A DNA stretch of 64,000 nucleotides from Mytilus edulis (lineage: Eukaryota > Mollusca > Bivalvia > Mytilida > Mytilidae), in the NCBI RefSeq assembly GCF_963676685.1, contig NC_092354.1, positions 13,522,746-13,586,745 of the forward strand, given 5' to 3'. The position numbers and the translations under genes were made by a program. Below, one piece after another: positions 24,801 through 33,000 of the stretch. Under the pieces are notes generated by a model that saw nothing but the letters and a program-made list of their open reading frames with translations, did no database searches and had not been told where the DNA came from. Position 1 is the stretch's first letter. Each line of letters starts with the position of its first letter.

Positions 24801-27800
24801 GCAACCATCAATCTACTCATTTTCAGTATTATGAACTCGTTGTCTGTATCATATTCCAAAGTAGAATTTATTGTGTCGTTCTCTCTTCCGCTCGGCCGAA
24901 TTTCGATAGAATTTTCTGTAATATTTAACATCTTACTGTGTAGAATAATTTCGTCTGTTGATGACCTGCATTCTACTTCTATTCCCACGTGACCAGAGAA
25001 GAAAAAGTTTTCTGAGTTGTCTCCATAGATAAATGGCTGAATCTCAACTGTATAAACAGTCGGGTACAAGTTGGGTGGTAGTCGAAAGTTCCTCTCAACG
25101 GACGGAGCTTTATGCACTGCCTTCCCATCTGATTCTGTTAAAAAAAAATCTAAAAAAGCATTTCATGATTTTATTTAAGGTTTCATTTTGATCCTGTCAT
25201 TGTCCTGCATGTCATTCAGCCCAGTAGTGCAACCCTGAGATTTGTTGTCTTTGTTGTCTTTGTTTTCTTTCTCCTTTGTCCCTCCTTTTTTAATAACGCG
25301 TTACCCTTGTACTCTAATTGGTGTGAACAAGTGTTGACCAAAGCACATTTGGTATGAAGCGATCGCTTTATGTTAAACATGTGAACACGATCAATACTTT
25401 TAAAACCAGATTAAAAATTAATTTATAATTATAAAAGGATGCATTCAATTCATAATATAATATTTTATGGTACAATCATGAATTTAAGAGTTGTATCAAG
25501 CTTTCGGATGTTGTTCAATGCATCATTTCATTATTGTCATTAATAGCACATAAAGCCAATAGATTTAAGCTGGCAGCCACTTTTAGCAGCCGATCAAAAT
25601 ATCAGCCACTTTTTTTTCACCAACCAATTTTGATGGTATGTCTAAAAACCAAAAAACTGTATGAGACTCAAACTTCGACAATTCCCAGTTTTTAATATGC
25701 ATATGAAGTAAGCGACCGATTCGTTGTTCGATATTGAATATTCAATATCCAACCGCCTGCTAGAAGTCGGTTCAATATTCAAATTTAGTTGAAAATCATA
25801 AAGAAAAATCTTTGATAAAATCAAAAGCATGATTTTCATAGTTAAGAGGAGCGAGTGAAAAGATACGTAGGAAATCGTTTTATGACCCCTTCAAGCATAA
25901 AGTCATATGTATTATATTTTACACAGGAATAAAATATGGTATTAGAGTTTATCGTCCTTTCCTATACGCTTCTATCGCCATGTTCAGTCTCCGTAATTCT
26001 CCTATCACGTATCGAGAAAGGAGAAGTTATCAAGCTTGCTTTCGTCAAGTTTAAACTGTCTTGGGATGAGGGAAAGACCAACAATTGAATGGTAAACAGA
26101 TAATCGGGCTTTCTTCGTATAAATATCGTTAAATATCAGCTGCTCGACACAATGTGGAGCTCGCCAAAAAGGTTCACATAGTGGCTCGCGGCTGATATTT
26201 TACGCTATCAATGTGTAGAAAACTTTATAATAATAAATATGTATCGCGAATGTTGTCATTTTGTAAAATAAGGGATTCTGATAACTTTTCATGTTTAGGC
26301 CTTTTATAGCCGACCATACGGTATGGTTGTTTCTCTGGTCTGGATAAGGTTTGTACAGAATAGAAAATAGATGGACTAAAAATAAAGAAAAGAGAATAAT
26401 AAGGGGTTTAGAAATAAAGTATAGGGAATTATGGACAAGATTTTAAAAACAACGACATAAAAAATTAAAGAAAACAGAATTAAATGACCCCATACAGACC
26501 CTTGTTTACCTTATTTACTTAAACGTGTCCTGTGTATAGATTTGTAAGGTTTTTACCAAAATACTATTGTTTGTAGCTATGTATATGACAAATTAATCAA
26601 ACAAAATCTACATCAAAAGCTGGAAAATTGTGAAATTATTTGAAATCTGCTTGGTAGATAAGATCTGTTAGATTGTTTGTCTATTGTACTATCTTAGAAT
26701 GTTGTTTTTTGCTGATTAATAAATGTCACAAAGTAAATATGTTTATATTCCTACAGTATGTTACTACAGCTTTACCATAAAAAAAATGAATTCATTCTTA
26801 ATTTTTGACTTCGTTTGACGTTTATTATTAGGAGGCTGTGTGTAACAATTACATAACAAGCATTTACATTGGTATGATAATTATACCTGATGTAAGACAC
26901 TTACATTGCAGACTATTGTAGTTTACAGATTACAAAAACAGCATCAGAGTCATTAATTATATATGTTACATGTACTTTCACATTTAAATAGGATTTGTTG
27001 TAGTTTCACTTGGAAATTATGAATTTATTAATCATTTAAACTGATAATTTAAACTGGCCAAAATTCAAGTTAAAACTATAAAAAAAAAAATCAAACTAGA
27101 TTTTCAAATACATTACCATATACATGTGCATTGTACATATATATATTCTATATATATTAGATTAAAATTAAGATTTTATTCAAGGTCATAATTGGATACA
27201 TTAATTGATGTTGGAGGTGTCATGCAACTCAGTCTTGCTCAGTGGTCATTTCTACTGGTAGTTTGTAAAGAGAATAGAATAAAAAAAAATAAGCTCCGCA
27301 GTTAAAGAAATACATTGTACTGCATGTATACACCAATGAAATCATTTAGACATTGACTTTGAAAATAAGACGTTTACAATACGTCATTGAGTTAGCAACC
27401 CAACACATCCTAGATGTTTATATACATATTGAGGTCTTGAACGATAGCCTATTTGATTTTCTGTCTTGACTATAATTGATACTTGTCATTCGTATATTGG
27501 AGTCAATGGCGGCGAGTGGTCTGAGTAGTCCAACTACTGTATCACTAGCCTGTCAACACCGACATTGTGAGTTCGAACAGCACACGTAGCAGTTGAGCTC
27601 GGCACCCTTCTTAACTGACTAGCTAGTGATTGTGTCAGTGTTTCTGTCAAAGTCGATCGTTCTCACAGGACACTCTGGTTCCTCTACAAATAAAAACTGC
27701 CACAAAACAATGTTGAAAGTGGTGTGAAATAGCAAGCTATCAATCATGCAATCAATTGTTCTTGTATTCATACCCTTTCTCTTCATTTCCATTAACTGTT

Positions 27801-27958
27801 TACTTACCATTCGACGAAGAACATTTAATATCCAACGTTGTAAAATAAACCAAGACTGCCACCACCACTAGTAGACATATCACCAGTATCACCAACAGAA
27901 GTCCTATAAGGTTAGTAACAAAACAACCTCGCTTTCTCATATCACTGATATTTGCCAT
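742..27958 (-). CDS. M1-family zinc aminopeptidase (aminopeptidase N-like), nine 5' exons; 3' end outside window
   Basis: Type II membrane ectoenzyme predicted to remove N-terminal residues from extracellular peptides. Nine exons were joined by hand: 27808-27958, 24702-25134, 13308-13463, 12385-12502, 8532-8652, 5346-5500, 2776-2889, 2248-2379 and 742-807. They total 1446 bp (482 codons) with every join in frame and GT-AG introns. Order in the protein: short cytoplasmic head and one hydrophobic anchor (about residues 13-37), N-terminal beta domain with the family motif FPCFDEP, then the catalytic domain with GAMEN (5457-5471), HELAH (5349-5363) and the third zinc ligand Glu (2836-2838) exactly 18 residues after HELAH. 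TYSK|GASII carries the family's transition-state Tyr. Members of this family are usually about 900-1000 residues, so roughly half is present and the rest lies left of position 1. Introns are large (up to 11.2 kb) and repeat-filled. Which M1 subfamily member it is (aminopeptidase N, glutamyl aminopeptidase or other) is uncertain. Confidence 0.95.
1198..1346. repeat. near-perfect foldback element (long hairpin), intron 8
   Basis: The left arm beginning ttctatcctgccatgctcta is the reverse complement of the right arm ending gagcatggcaggatagaa. The arms are each about 70 bp and pair almost without mismatch around a short centre (cgctaacgctcg). A non-autonomous foldback or MITE-type element is the simplest reading. 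No coding capacity. Confidence 0.85.
1918..2153. mobile_element. MITE-like element with ~30-bp terminal inverted repeats, intron 8
   Basis: The left end gacaggtaacctactctttg is mirrored by the right end agagtaggtaacctgtc, with a few mismatches. About 235 bp overall, with no open frame. No convincing target-site duplication is visible, so the superfamily is not assigned. Confidence 0.7.
2248..2379 (-). CDS. aminopeptidase exon 8
   Basis: Forty-four codons with [20 protein letters not shown] early and FDTITYSK at the end. This corresponds to the family segment 'ALASSHPL...FDAISYSK', although the usual Asp-Ala-Leu and Ser-His spellings are changed to DSL and SIHP. The Tyr of TYSK is the family's catalytic Tyr. 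The acceptor is GAAATTTCAG... equivalent and the donor is GTTTATATA, a poor donor, so the 3' boundary rests mainly on the in-frame join to GASII. Confidence 0.87.
2776..2889 (-). CDS. aminopeptidase exon 7: third zinc ligand
   Basis: Thirty-eight codons: [20 protein letters not shown], then [18 protein letters not shown]. The Glu of WLNEGF (codon at 2836-2838) is 18 residues from the second His of HELAH, which completes the gluzincin motif. The acceptor is AATATTTTTCAG and the donor GTACGTAC. Confidence 0.95.
3966..4336. repeat. 54-bp tandem repeat array, intron 6
   Basis: About six or seven degenerate copies of a ~54-bp unit built around cagatatcatctcttgtctg and tgttgtaaaacgtatgatg. Because 54 is divisible by 3, the complementary strand stays open and repeats an 18-residue pattern ([19 protein letters not shown]). 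That open frame looks incidental: it has no splice context and no relatives that I know of. Confidence 0.85.
4337..4625 (+). repeat. degenerate copy of the abundant dispersed repeat family A
   Basis: Contains gcctgtactgcagtggctttca, the Ctcgtttga block, 'gaccatacgatgacctatag' and 'gtctcatagtcaataacaccacatcttctt' in the same order as better copies at 22867-23175 and 41680-41970 (quoted piecewise). It is one of the most frequent short repeats in this window and is a repeat I associate with Mytilus. Confidence 0.7.
4844..4919. repeat. foldback element, family H2, copy 1 (intron 6)
   Basis: The arms aatatcagcc...cacaatgtgaa and ttcacattgtg...ggctgatatt pair around a short loop. A second copy in the opposite orientation lies at 26130-26200, so this is a dispersed family rather than a chance palindrome. 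Confidence 0.8.
4921..5040. repeat. near-perfect foldback element, intron 6
   Basis: Opens agggttattgcatgaatatt and closes aatattcatgcaataaccct, the exact reverse complement. The inner arms (attgcacgagc / gcgagtgcaat) also pair. About 120 bp, directly abutting the previous foldback and followed by another inverted-repeat element. Confidence 0.88.
5041..5210. mobile_element. MITE-like element with ~24-bp terminal inverted repeats
   Basis: The left end tttattgtataacaatataa and the right end ttatattgctatacaataa are inverted copies. The interior has the small palindromes tgacgttgatgacgtca and attgcactagtgcaat. It lies next to the 4921-5040 foldback, so the two may be one composite insertion. Confidence 0.65.
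5346..5500 (-). CDS. aminopeptidase exon 6: GAMEN and HELAH active-site motifs
   Basis: Encodes [18 protein letters not shown], then [10 protein letters not shown], then VSHELAHM at the 3' end. GAMEN (5457-5471) is the exopeptidase signature that binds the substrate N-terminus. HELAH (5349-5363) gives two zinc ligands and the catalytic Glu. The acceptor is TTTTTTCAG and the donor GTAAGAAAA. The zinc-binding motif is split from its third ligand by intron 6. Confidence 0.96.
5740..5905 (+). repeat. dispersed repeat family B fragment
   Basis: Carries tttagccatggcgttgtcag and tcgatttatgagtttgactg. The same sequence occurs reversed at about 29600-29730, with shorter fragments near 3790-3855 and 53840-53940. 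No coding capacity; the open frames crossing it are incidental. Confidence 0.7.
6571..6591. repeat. poly-C tract
   Basis: About 21 consecutive C in intron 5 of the aminopeptidase gene. Length may be unreliable because homopolymers are prone to sequencing error. Confidence 0.9.
6866..7560. repeat. block of palindromic AAGATATCTT words, intron 5
   Basis: A 0.7-kb, very AT-rich stretch in which GATATC occurs more than 20 times, usually inside the longer palindrome ataagatatcttat, with irregular spacing of about 20-40 bp. It is not a simple microsatellite because the spacers differ. Every word can form a small cruciform, and any two can pair. It may be an expanded palindromic satellite; its function is unknown. 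Confidence 0.88.
7958..8060 (+). repeat. possible tRNA-derived SINE head (tRNA-Leu-like), intron 5
   Basis: gttcgagaggtctagggcgt resembles the A-box side of a tRNA-Leu, and a degenerate B-box-like stretch follows about 55 bp later. It is not a functional tRNA gene because the acceptor stem and TPC arm are not recognisable. Weak call. Confidence 0.35.
8532..8652 (-). CDS. aminopeptidase exon 5
   Basis: Reads [18 protein letters not shown], then [22 protein letters not shown], which matches the family segment from (I/V)RIWARP to YPLPK. Two AGs lie close together at the acceptor. Only the upstream one (TTATCTTTTAG, then TTTAGG) keeps the frame with exon 4, so that one was chosen. The donor is GTTAGG, a weak match to consensus. 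Confidence 0.87.
8960..9020 (+). repeat. short dispersed repeat (family C) fragment
   Basis: gagcgtcactggtgggtctt and gtagacgaaacgcgcgtctg recur at 14090-14150 with few changes. This is a short high-copy repeat that I associate with mussels. Confidence 0.6.
12385..12502 (-). CDS. aminopeptidase exon 4
   Basis: Thirty-nine codons containing [16 protein letters not shown], the conserved core strand of the M1 N-terminal domain (MSTYLVAF.VCDF in relatives). The acceptor is TTTTCCAG and the donor GTAAGTC. It has no open frame of its own beginning with Met and was found by matching the expected next family block between exons 3 and 5. Confidence 0.9.
12588..12830 (+). mobile_element. SINE-like repeat, copy 1 (tRNA head missing)
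   Basis: Matches 14310-14547 over cgataaatggctgacccgtg, gagagagccatatctcttgc and the shared 3' end cccaatccactataaataaa. The tRNA-like head seen in the other copy is absent, so this is a 5'-truncated copy, as is usual for retroposed SINEs. Confidence 0.75.
12985..13070 (-). repeat. tRNA-like SINE head (minus strand)
   Basis: On the minus strand it reads cgagttgttgaaatagttga, then ctagtctgtcaacactg, and ends tgagttcgaatcccgaacg with a clear B-box (gttcgaatccc). A related head on the plus strand lies at 27505-27585. It is probably a tRNA-derived SINE rather than a working tRNA gene. Confidence 0.55.
13308..13463 (-). CDS. aminopeptidase exon 3: FPCFDEP motif
   Basis: Encodes [28 protein letters not shown] in family order (two overlapping quotes of one block: [16 protein letters not shown], then [13 protein letters not shown]). 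This is one of the most conserved blocks of the M1 N-terminal domain. The acceptor is ATTTCAG and the donor GTGAGTAC. It ends in phase 2 and joins exon 4. Confidence 0.94.
14085..14160 (+). repeat. short dispersed repeat family C
   Basis: Second copy of the gagcgtcactgatgagtctt and gtagacaaaacacgcgtctg sequence described at 8960-9020. Confidence 0.6.
14208..14547 (+). mobile_element. tRNA-derived SINE, fuller copy (intron 2)
   Basis: The head gtggtgtagtggttagtgca is a good pol III A-box, and cctagttcgattcccgttc is a good B-box about 30 bp further on, giving an internal promoter. The body is shared with 12588-12830 and ends cccaatccactataaataaa. An A-run sits inside the body. About 340 bp, with no open frame. 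Target duplications are not obvious. Confidence 0.75.
14636..14807. repeat. long foldback element (arms ~75 bp), intron 2
   Basis: The left arm includes ctccgacggcatcatcaatt and the right arm aattgatgccgtcggagc. Outer bases ggagataac / ttatctcc and inner bases agtttactg / cagtaaact also pair. Near-perfect hairpin with a ~20-bp loop; likely a non-autonomous foldback element. Confidence 0.85.
15196..15483 (+). repeat. gctttttgtccg tandem array, copy 1 (plus orientation, intron 2)
   Basis: Multiple units of gctttttgtccg with alternating spacers (ataattttt-type, aaactttt-type, ttttg-type) that form a higher-order repeat of roughly 65 bp. It is introduced by tatgatacggtg. The reverse-orientation copy at 24448-24697 has the same introduction. 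The array is open in several frames and gives FCFLS/FVRC-like peptides, which are translation artefacts of the repeat. Confidence 0.9.
15620..17644 (+). repeat. ~170-bp satellite array, forward units
   Basis: About twelve diverged copies of a ~170-bp unit. Landmarks in each unit: gtcgaaataaactattgccg, then gattctccacgtgggccat, then accagaggtagag, then acccgtacgagtttgtcagc. Landmark spacing is close to 170 bp (for example accag at 16466, 16979 and 17317). No coding capacity. The array continues in reversed orientation at 17645. Confidence 0.88.
17645..18240 (-). repeat. ~170-bp satellite array, reversed units
   Basis: Three to four further units of the same satellite on the opposite strand, recognisable as tttatttcgacttcgttgta, aaactcgtacgggtct and ctacctctggcatcat. 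The orientation switch is abrupt at about 17645, leaving a large palindrome-like junction. Confidence 0.85.
19036..20129 (+). mobile_element. 1.09-kb CGG-tipped element, copy 1 (intron 2)
   Basis: Begins with a small stem (gtcgagcctgtaac...gaaagctcgac), then gtgatccggcggcggcggcg, then about six ~130-150-bp internal modules each holding 'ttgacctcattttcatggttcag' (piecewise), and ends ...cagtgtgtgcactcttgtt. A copy of almost identical length (1,095 bp) lies inverted at 47782-48876. No open frame of note; probably non-autonomous. Confidence 0.85.
21725..21736. repeat. poly-G tract
   Basis: A run of about ten G in intron 2. No other feature seen nearby. Confidence 0.8.
22157..22456 (-). repeat. 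dispersed repeat family A, left member of an inverted pair
   Basis: Reads (plus strand) agatgtggtattattgcaaa, gtcaccgtacggccttcaac, ttcaaacgagaaaactaac and caggctcctgacttgg. It is the reverse complement of 22867-23175. The two copies face each other across about 400 bp. Family A recurs at 4337-4625, 28595-28865, 41680-41970 and 42540-42660. Confidence 0.85.
22867..23175 (+). repeat. dispersed repeat family A, right member of an inverted pair
   Basis: Forward copy with aagtcaggagcctgtaattc, ttttctcgtttgaattgttt, 'gttgaaggtcgtacggtgac' and 'caatcataccacatcttct'. It pairs with 22157-22456 and could form a ~300-bp intramolecular stem in the intron 2 transcript. Confidence 0.85.
24050..24450. repeat. 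chimeric bivalve-type repeat (families D and E)
   Basis: The first part (ataagccaaaatctacattt ... gggtcatcgg) is the reverse complement of the start of the repeat at 30360-31015. The second part (agtttcagaagagaagattt, gacgacgacga, agctcacttagtcctatgg, ccaggtgagctaaaaa) belongs to a repeat that I recognise as common in bivalves. The GTCCG array follows directly. Confidence 0.65.
24448..24697 (-). repeat. gctttttgtccg tandem array, copy 2 (minus orientation), abutting the exon 2 donor
   Basis: Plus strand reads repeated cggacaaaaagcaaaa units and ends ggacaaaaagcaccgtatcat. On the transcript strand the intron reads GTAAGTATGATACGGTGC and then the array, so the repeat starts within about 12 bases of the splice donor. 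Copy 1, in the opposite orientation, lies 9 kb away in the same intron. Confidence 0.9.
24702..25134 (-). CDS. aminopeptidase exon 2: start of N-terminal beta domain
   Basis: Encodes the conserved opening of the M1 ectodomain ([19 protein letters not shown]) through [10 protein letters not shown]. The acceptor is TTTAACAG and the donor GTAAGTATG. It has several N-glycosylation sequons (NIT, NDT, NST). The last base of the exon joins exon 3 to give [11 protein letters not shown], the usual family sequence with no missing residues. A GTCCG-type repeat array starts about a dozen bases into the following intron. Confidence 0.93.
26130..26200. repeat. foldback element, family H2, copy 2 (intron 1)
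   Basis: Opens aaatatcagctgctcgacac and closes gtggctcgcggctgatattt. It is the reversed relative of 4844-4919: the shared words atatcagcc, gagccac and aatgtg occur in the same order on the opposite strand. Confidence 0.8.
27505..27600 (+). repeat. tRNA-like SINE head
   Basis: ggcggcgagtggtctgagta, then cactagcctgtcaacaccga, then tgtgagttcgaac gives A-box and B-box like segments in tRNA order with a long variable region. It is related to the minus-strand sequence at 12985-13070. No functional tRNA fold is evident. Confidence 0.5.
27808..27958 (-). CDS. aminopeptidase exon 1: start codon and membrane anchor
   Basis: Begins at the ATG whose complement is at 27956-27958 and reads [13 protein letters not shown], followed by a strongly hydrophobic segment ([20 protein letters not shown]). 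The basic residues before the helix and the lack of a cleavage site fit a signal anchor with the C-terminus outside. It ends in phase 1 at a GTAAGTA donor and joins exon 2 in frame through SSSN-ES. The protein start is well supported, but any 5' non-coding exon is unknown. Confidence 0.9.
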
Positions 27959-28594
27959 GATCCTTACGACGTATAGTGCTTCTTATGTGTAACATCAACT
28001 CATACAGATAATAAAACAACTTGCAGTCGTGGTGAAAACTTAAAAACTCTCTCCGATATTACTTTTTGCGGGTTCATGACCTTGACATTAACATATATAC
28101 ATGTTTTTGTGCGACATTCATTTCTTCTGATTAGTCAAAGATACACGACTAAGTATACTTATGTAATGTGCCAACAATGACGAAAGTAATTAGTACTTAA
28201 CAGTTTTGTGAGTGCCAATAGTGCAATTGCAATTATTAAAGCGATTGCATGACACTTAGTACGTGTCTAGTAATTCTAAAATAGCATGCATCGTGCAAAC
28301 TGGAGATCGATAGTTCGGGGAGCAAATTTCATGAAAAGTTTGAAATCATCAAATCAAAGAGAGACACACAAAGTTGCCTACCTGTGTCTGCATCAAAAGC
28401 TTTGGCACAAAGTAAAGTTGAGATAACAGTCTATTAACAATTGACTTGGATTTCTTTTTTCCAAAAATAGTAAAAATTCAGAATGCTCTAGTTTTCATTG
28501 GAAGGATTTAACGTTATAATGCAAAAAAAAAAATGACATTTTGGACTGTTTTGAAATGTTCAGAGTTATAGATTCAAAAATCTGTATGTGCCTG

Positions 28595-28865
28595 TCAGGA
28601 GTCTGTAGTTGAGCTGTTGTCGTTTGTTTGTGTCTGTAATATTTGTTTTTTTCGTAAATTGTTTTGTTAATTAATTAGATTACGAGTTCATTCAGTTCAA
28701 CAGTTTCTTATATTTTCATGTCAGGGCCTTATATATCCGCTTATACGCTTTTGAGTTCTTCATATTAGTGCCGTTTATACGATTGCCTATTATTGCTTAC
28801 ATCCACTTCATTTGTGCTTTGATGGATAGTTGTCTCATTGGTAATCATATCACATCTCCTTTTAT
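28595..28865 (+). repeat. dispersed repeat family A, degenerate copy
   Basis: Contains ctgtcaggagtctgtagtt, gttgtcgtttgtttgtgtc and agttgtctcattggtaatca in family order, more diverged than the inverted pair near 22-23 kb. Confidence 0.65.
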
Positions 28866-29599
28866 TTTTTTAATTCATGTGAGTGTTTATCATATTGCAC
28901 CGGGAACCCTCTAGATCTCTTAGATTGAAATCATAATCAACCCAGTAAATAATTTTGTCTCTGGAAAAGTCATCAACTAAATAGTATGCACTATTACCAT
29001 GATTACATAATTCTACTGAGAAAAAACATGGTTTTTTCAAGTATTTTCAATTTGCAATATAACATCCCAAACAGTTTGGTTTATTGGTTTTCTCCACAAC
29101 CTGTCTTTAACGCTATTTTAAGAAATGTTCCTTTGGTCTTACTGACTGATAATTTCCTTTCTTAACACAGTAGAGTGATATGAAAAATTATCGCTAGAAA
29201 ATAAGGGCGCACGTGTCCGTAGTCAATGACATTAACAACATTGTCATACGTAAAATAGCGATAAACAGATTATCATTGGTCATCACAACGATAATCTATA
29301 AATACATGCAATATTTGCAAATAAGCATTCAACATTCAAGTCTGATAAGGTAAACATACTTAGTACAAAACCAAATAAATACCAAAAGTTGTAAGAAATC
29401 AGCCATTTATAGCAGTGCATATATATTGTTTGTGTAAGGCAATTTTCCTTTTTTTGTCTTTTATGTTAAATATCTTTAAAAAACAAAAAGGGGGGGGGGA
29501 TAGCTTATAACGCTGGTAAACAAATAATTTGGAATGACATTACTCTATCCAGGCGATGTATTTCAAAATCTTTATTTGAAATGAAGGTTGATCGAACAT

Positions 29600-29730
29600 T
29601 TTTTAAATGGTACAGTACAAAAGAGGGGCGAAAGATATATAAGGGACAGTGAAACTCATAGATAAAAAATAAACTGACAATGCCATGGCTAAAAAGAAAA
29701 AAACAAACAGACAAACAATAGTACTGAATA
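29600..29730 (-). repeat. dispersed repeat family B, reversed copy
   Basis: Reverse complement of the 5740-5905 repeat: gaggggcgaaagatatataa, gggacagtgaaactcata and actgacaatgccatggct. Lies just upstream of the collagen/Ig gene start. Confidence 0.7.
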
Positions 29731-29824
29731 GTACAGGAGGTTGTATTTGTACATATACCGAATTATCTCTATACATGTTCTAGTTTACTCCGGTAAAGTG
29801 AATTATTATCATGTATGTACATAA

Positions 29825-30037
29825 ATGTCAAAGGGCAGTGGTTTGTCTTATCTTAACTCTATAATCATGTCTGTCGAGGAAGGTACGTCACCATGGCTGT
29901 CATCGTTACTGATATTTACTGTGCTTCAAGCCTCTGCTTTCGTGTCAGTTACTGTCCTACAATTCCGTGCTTTAGATGATATAGAAGATATTGACATTGG
30001 TTTGGAAAACAAAATTAAATCATGGCATGTATCGCAG
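29825..30037 (+). CDS. collagen/Ig gene exon 1: membrane anchor
   Basis: Seventy-one codons from ATG. The anchor segment is [20 protein letters not shown], preceded by a polar head. A second in-frame ATG lies 14 codons downstream (IIMSVEE) and could be the true start. Donor CAG|GTATTG, phase 0. Confidence 0.82.
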
Positions 30038-33000
30038 GTATTGTCTAGCACTATTGTTTCCATCTTTATTTACAAGTTAGATTATACAATACTAGTATAG
30101 ACGTGTACTCTACTTATAACATCGTTTTAACTGATCTCATACTTTTCGATCAACAAATGCATCTCATCTTGAATTAGCTGTAAAAGGTAGCTCTCAGGTC
30201 CTTGTGAAATTTTTTGACAATTTTTTTACCATAGAGCTACAGATTTTTCCTATTCAAAGCGTTCTGAAATTGATACCTAGATTCAAGTCGGACTTATTTT
30301 TAAACTTATGATTGTTTATCGCCCTAGTATAAATAGATCGTCAATATATAACTCGTTTCGTGAGACTTTTTTCTTATATATATACCGAAGGGGTATCTAG
30401 TTAAAAAAATATGTCCGATGACCCGGCCAACCAACCAAGATGACCGCCATGGCTAAAAATAGAACATAGGGGTAAAATGTAGATTTTGGCTTATAACTCT
30501 GAAACCAAAGCATTTAGAGCAAATCTGACATGGGGTAATATATTTTTATCAAGTCAAGATCTATCTGCCCTGAAATTTTCAGATGAATGGGACAACCGGT
30601 TGTTTGGTTGCCGCCCCTGAATTGGTAATTTTAAGGAGACATTTTGCCGTTTTTGGTTATTATCTTGAATATTATTATAGATAGAGATAGCTTAAAAGTA
30701 AAATCTACAAATAAGTCAACATGAGTAAAATGGTCAATTGACCCCTTAAGGAGTTTTTGCCCTTTATAGTCAATTTTAACAATTTTCATAAATTTTGTAA
30801 ATTTTTGTAAATTTTTAAATGTTTTTCTCTCTAACTACTGGACAAAGTGCATTATAGATAGATATATTGTTAACAGCAAGAGTGTTTAGAAAAGTTATAT
30901 CTACAAACACATCAGCATCACCAAAACACAATTTTGTCATGAATGATCCATCGGTGTCCTTTGTTTAATATGCACATAAACCAAGGTGAGCGACACAGGC
31001 TCTTTAGAGCCTTTAGTTATTTTTTAATATCAATTTCCTTGACACTATATTTTCCTTTCGTATATGTGTCCGCTTACTATTTCGTTAAACCATTTTGAGT
31101 TTCGTCGTGACAAAGTGTTTACACCCCAGAGTTCGAATGACGTGGACATAAGCACCTACATGTATAGGTATATATAATAGTTTGGCTTTTATCAATGCAC
31201 AAATGCATTACCGTGTAATAGTGTAATACGTTATAAAAGACTTGTACATCTCAATATGAAAAACAATTCAAAACAAAAACCATTGTCTTTTATCACAGAT
31301 TGATCACTTGTGTAAAGGGAATCATCAACTCAGAAAAGTCGTCATCTAAAAGATCTTGCTTTGATCTAAAAAGATGTACGTATGCAAATTGTTGCTAAGA
31401 TGTAACACAAAGATTTGTATTACCCTATAAATTATCCAGACTTGTTTTCAATGCTTACATTGAAGACCTGTTGGTGACCTTCTGCTGTTGGTTTTTTTCT
31501 TTGGTCGGGTTGTTGTCTCTTTGGCACATTCCCCATTTCCATTCTCAATTTTATTAAAAGCTATTTTTGAAAATCTTATAAAATCCTTGTTATTTTTTTC
31601 ATTGTTTTTGCAAGAAAAAAAGGGGGGGCAATGTTAAATATATGAAAAGTCTAGAGAGAGAGAGAGAGAGAGAGGGGCTTATTATTTTGAAACAGAGTAG
31701 CGAACATCCTTAACATAACCTAAATAGAACAATTTCTACCACATGATTGGAACACTTGTTTGATAGAAACAATTTTATTGATAACAGATGTTGGATAGCA
31801 ACTGCATTATATTTTGCCTTAGTTTAATATTTATATTTTCTTATAGGAGAGATATAAAAGGGACACTCACGATAAGAGATTTTTGGATGGTATTTTGACT
31901 GATCTTTTATTACAACAGGTAAGGCAATAGTTGTATTTATCAGATGGTAGAAGACCGTTTTTTTTTTTTTTTTTTATTTTGTGGTGGGTAGCCGGGGTGG
32001 AAATTGTTAAGTCACAGAGCGAAACAAATGTTGCAATATTTTCCTATCATTTGACGTACTTTATAGTGCATGATACATTGTATATATACACAGCGAATTC
32101 AATAAAAAAAAAGTCTAATGCTAAAAAAAGGCACCAAGATGAATGGATTGTTGTCTCAATAAAGAGTTCAAGTCACAACCCCTGTCGCGATATATAATTA
32201 ATTAAAACATAAATTTTCGTCTTCATTTTACATTGTTTTGCAGTTACTCAATTTGCTTTAGTTGTAACCTTTCGAATGAAATTTACATATTTGACTATCT
32301 GCTTTTTTCAGGAAAAGATTCTAGCTCAGCATTGTGTTCATAAAGACCATCCATGTCAACCAGGTACAGTACATTAGGGAAATCCATTATTGATCTAATC
32401 TCAACGGAAAGTAATAGTTCTGTAAAAAGCAAGGATAAGTAAAAACATATATAAAACAAAACAAAAATATGTATATGAAAACAGAGCTGGCAAGTTCGCT
32501 AGTTATCCAAGAATTCAACGTTCACAAAACAAACAGGCAAACTTACTAGGTATATTCACAAATATATAAGTTATGATGGATCCATATTTATTTATTTTCT
32601 ACAAATTAACCTATAATTCATTACACTTTCAGGAGACCAAGGGGACAAAGGCAAACAAGGAGAAATAGGTATGTTTTTCTTATTAAGGTTCATACAAGCA
32701 ACGGAAATATATATATCGGACGGAAAAATATATTAATCTAGTCACATGACATGATTTATATTATGCTTGTTGAAGTGTGTTCGTTGTGTCATTACTTGAA
32801 GCAAACTGAGAAATGACAAAAAATCAGATGTAATGTTCATTTACAACAATCATGAAAATATTTCTTGATATGTTTATTCCAAAAAATGTCATAGAGATTA
32901 TTAAATAAAAATGGTGCCTTTATGTAACTTAAAACAAGGAGTATTAAAATTGAACCGCCATTTGAGTTCGCAAATTAGCAAAATAGATATTTACCTCAAA

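Larger units (their letters stand above)
27959..29824. promoter_or_regulatory. divergent intergenic region between the aminopeptidase and the collagen/Ig gene
   Basis: About 1.9 kb separating two start codons that point away from each other, so both promoters should lie here unless there are distant 5' non-coding exons. No convincing TATA box, initiator or CpG island was recognised. It contains a degenerate family A repeat (28595-28865), a poly-G run near 29490 and a reversed family B fragment (29600-29730), which leaves roughly 28000-28590 and 28870-29480 as the non-repetitive candidate regulatory parts. Confidence 0.4.
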
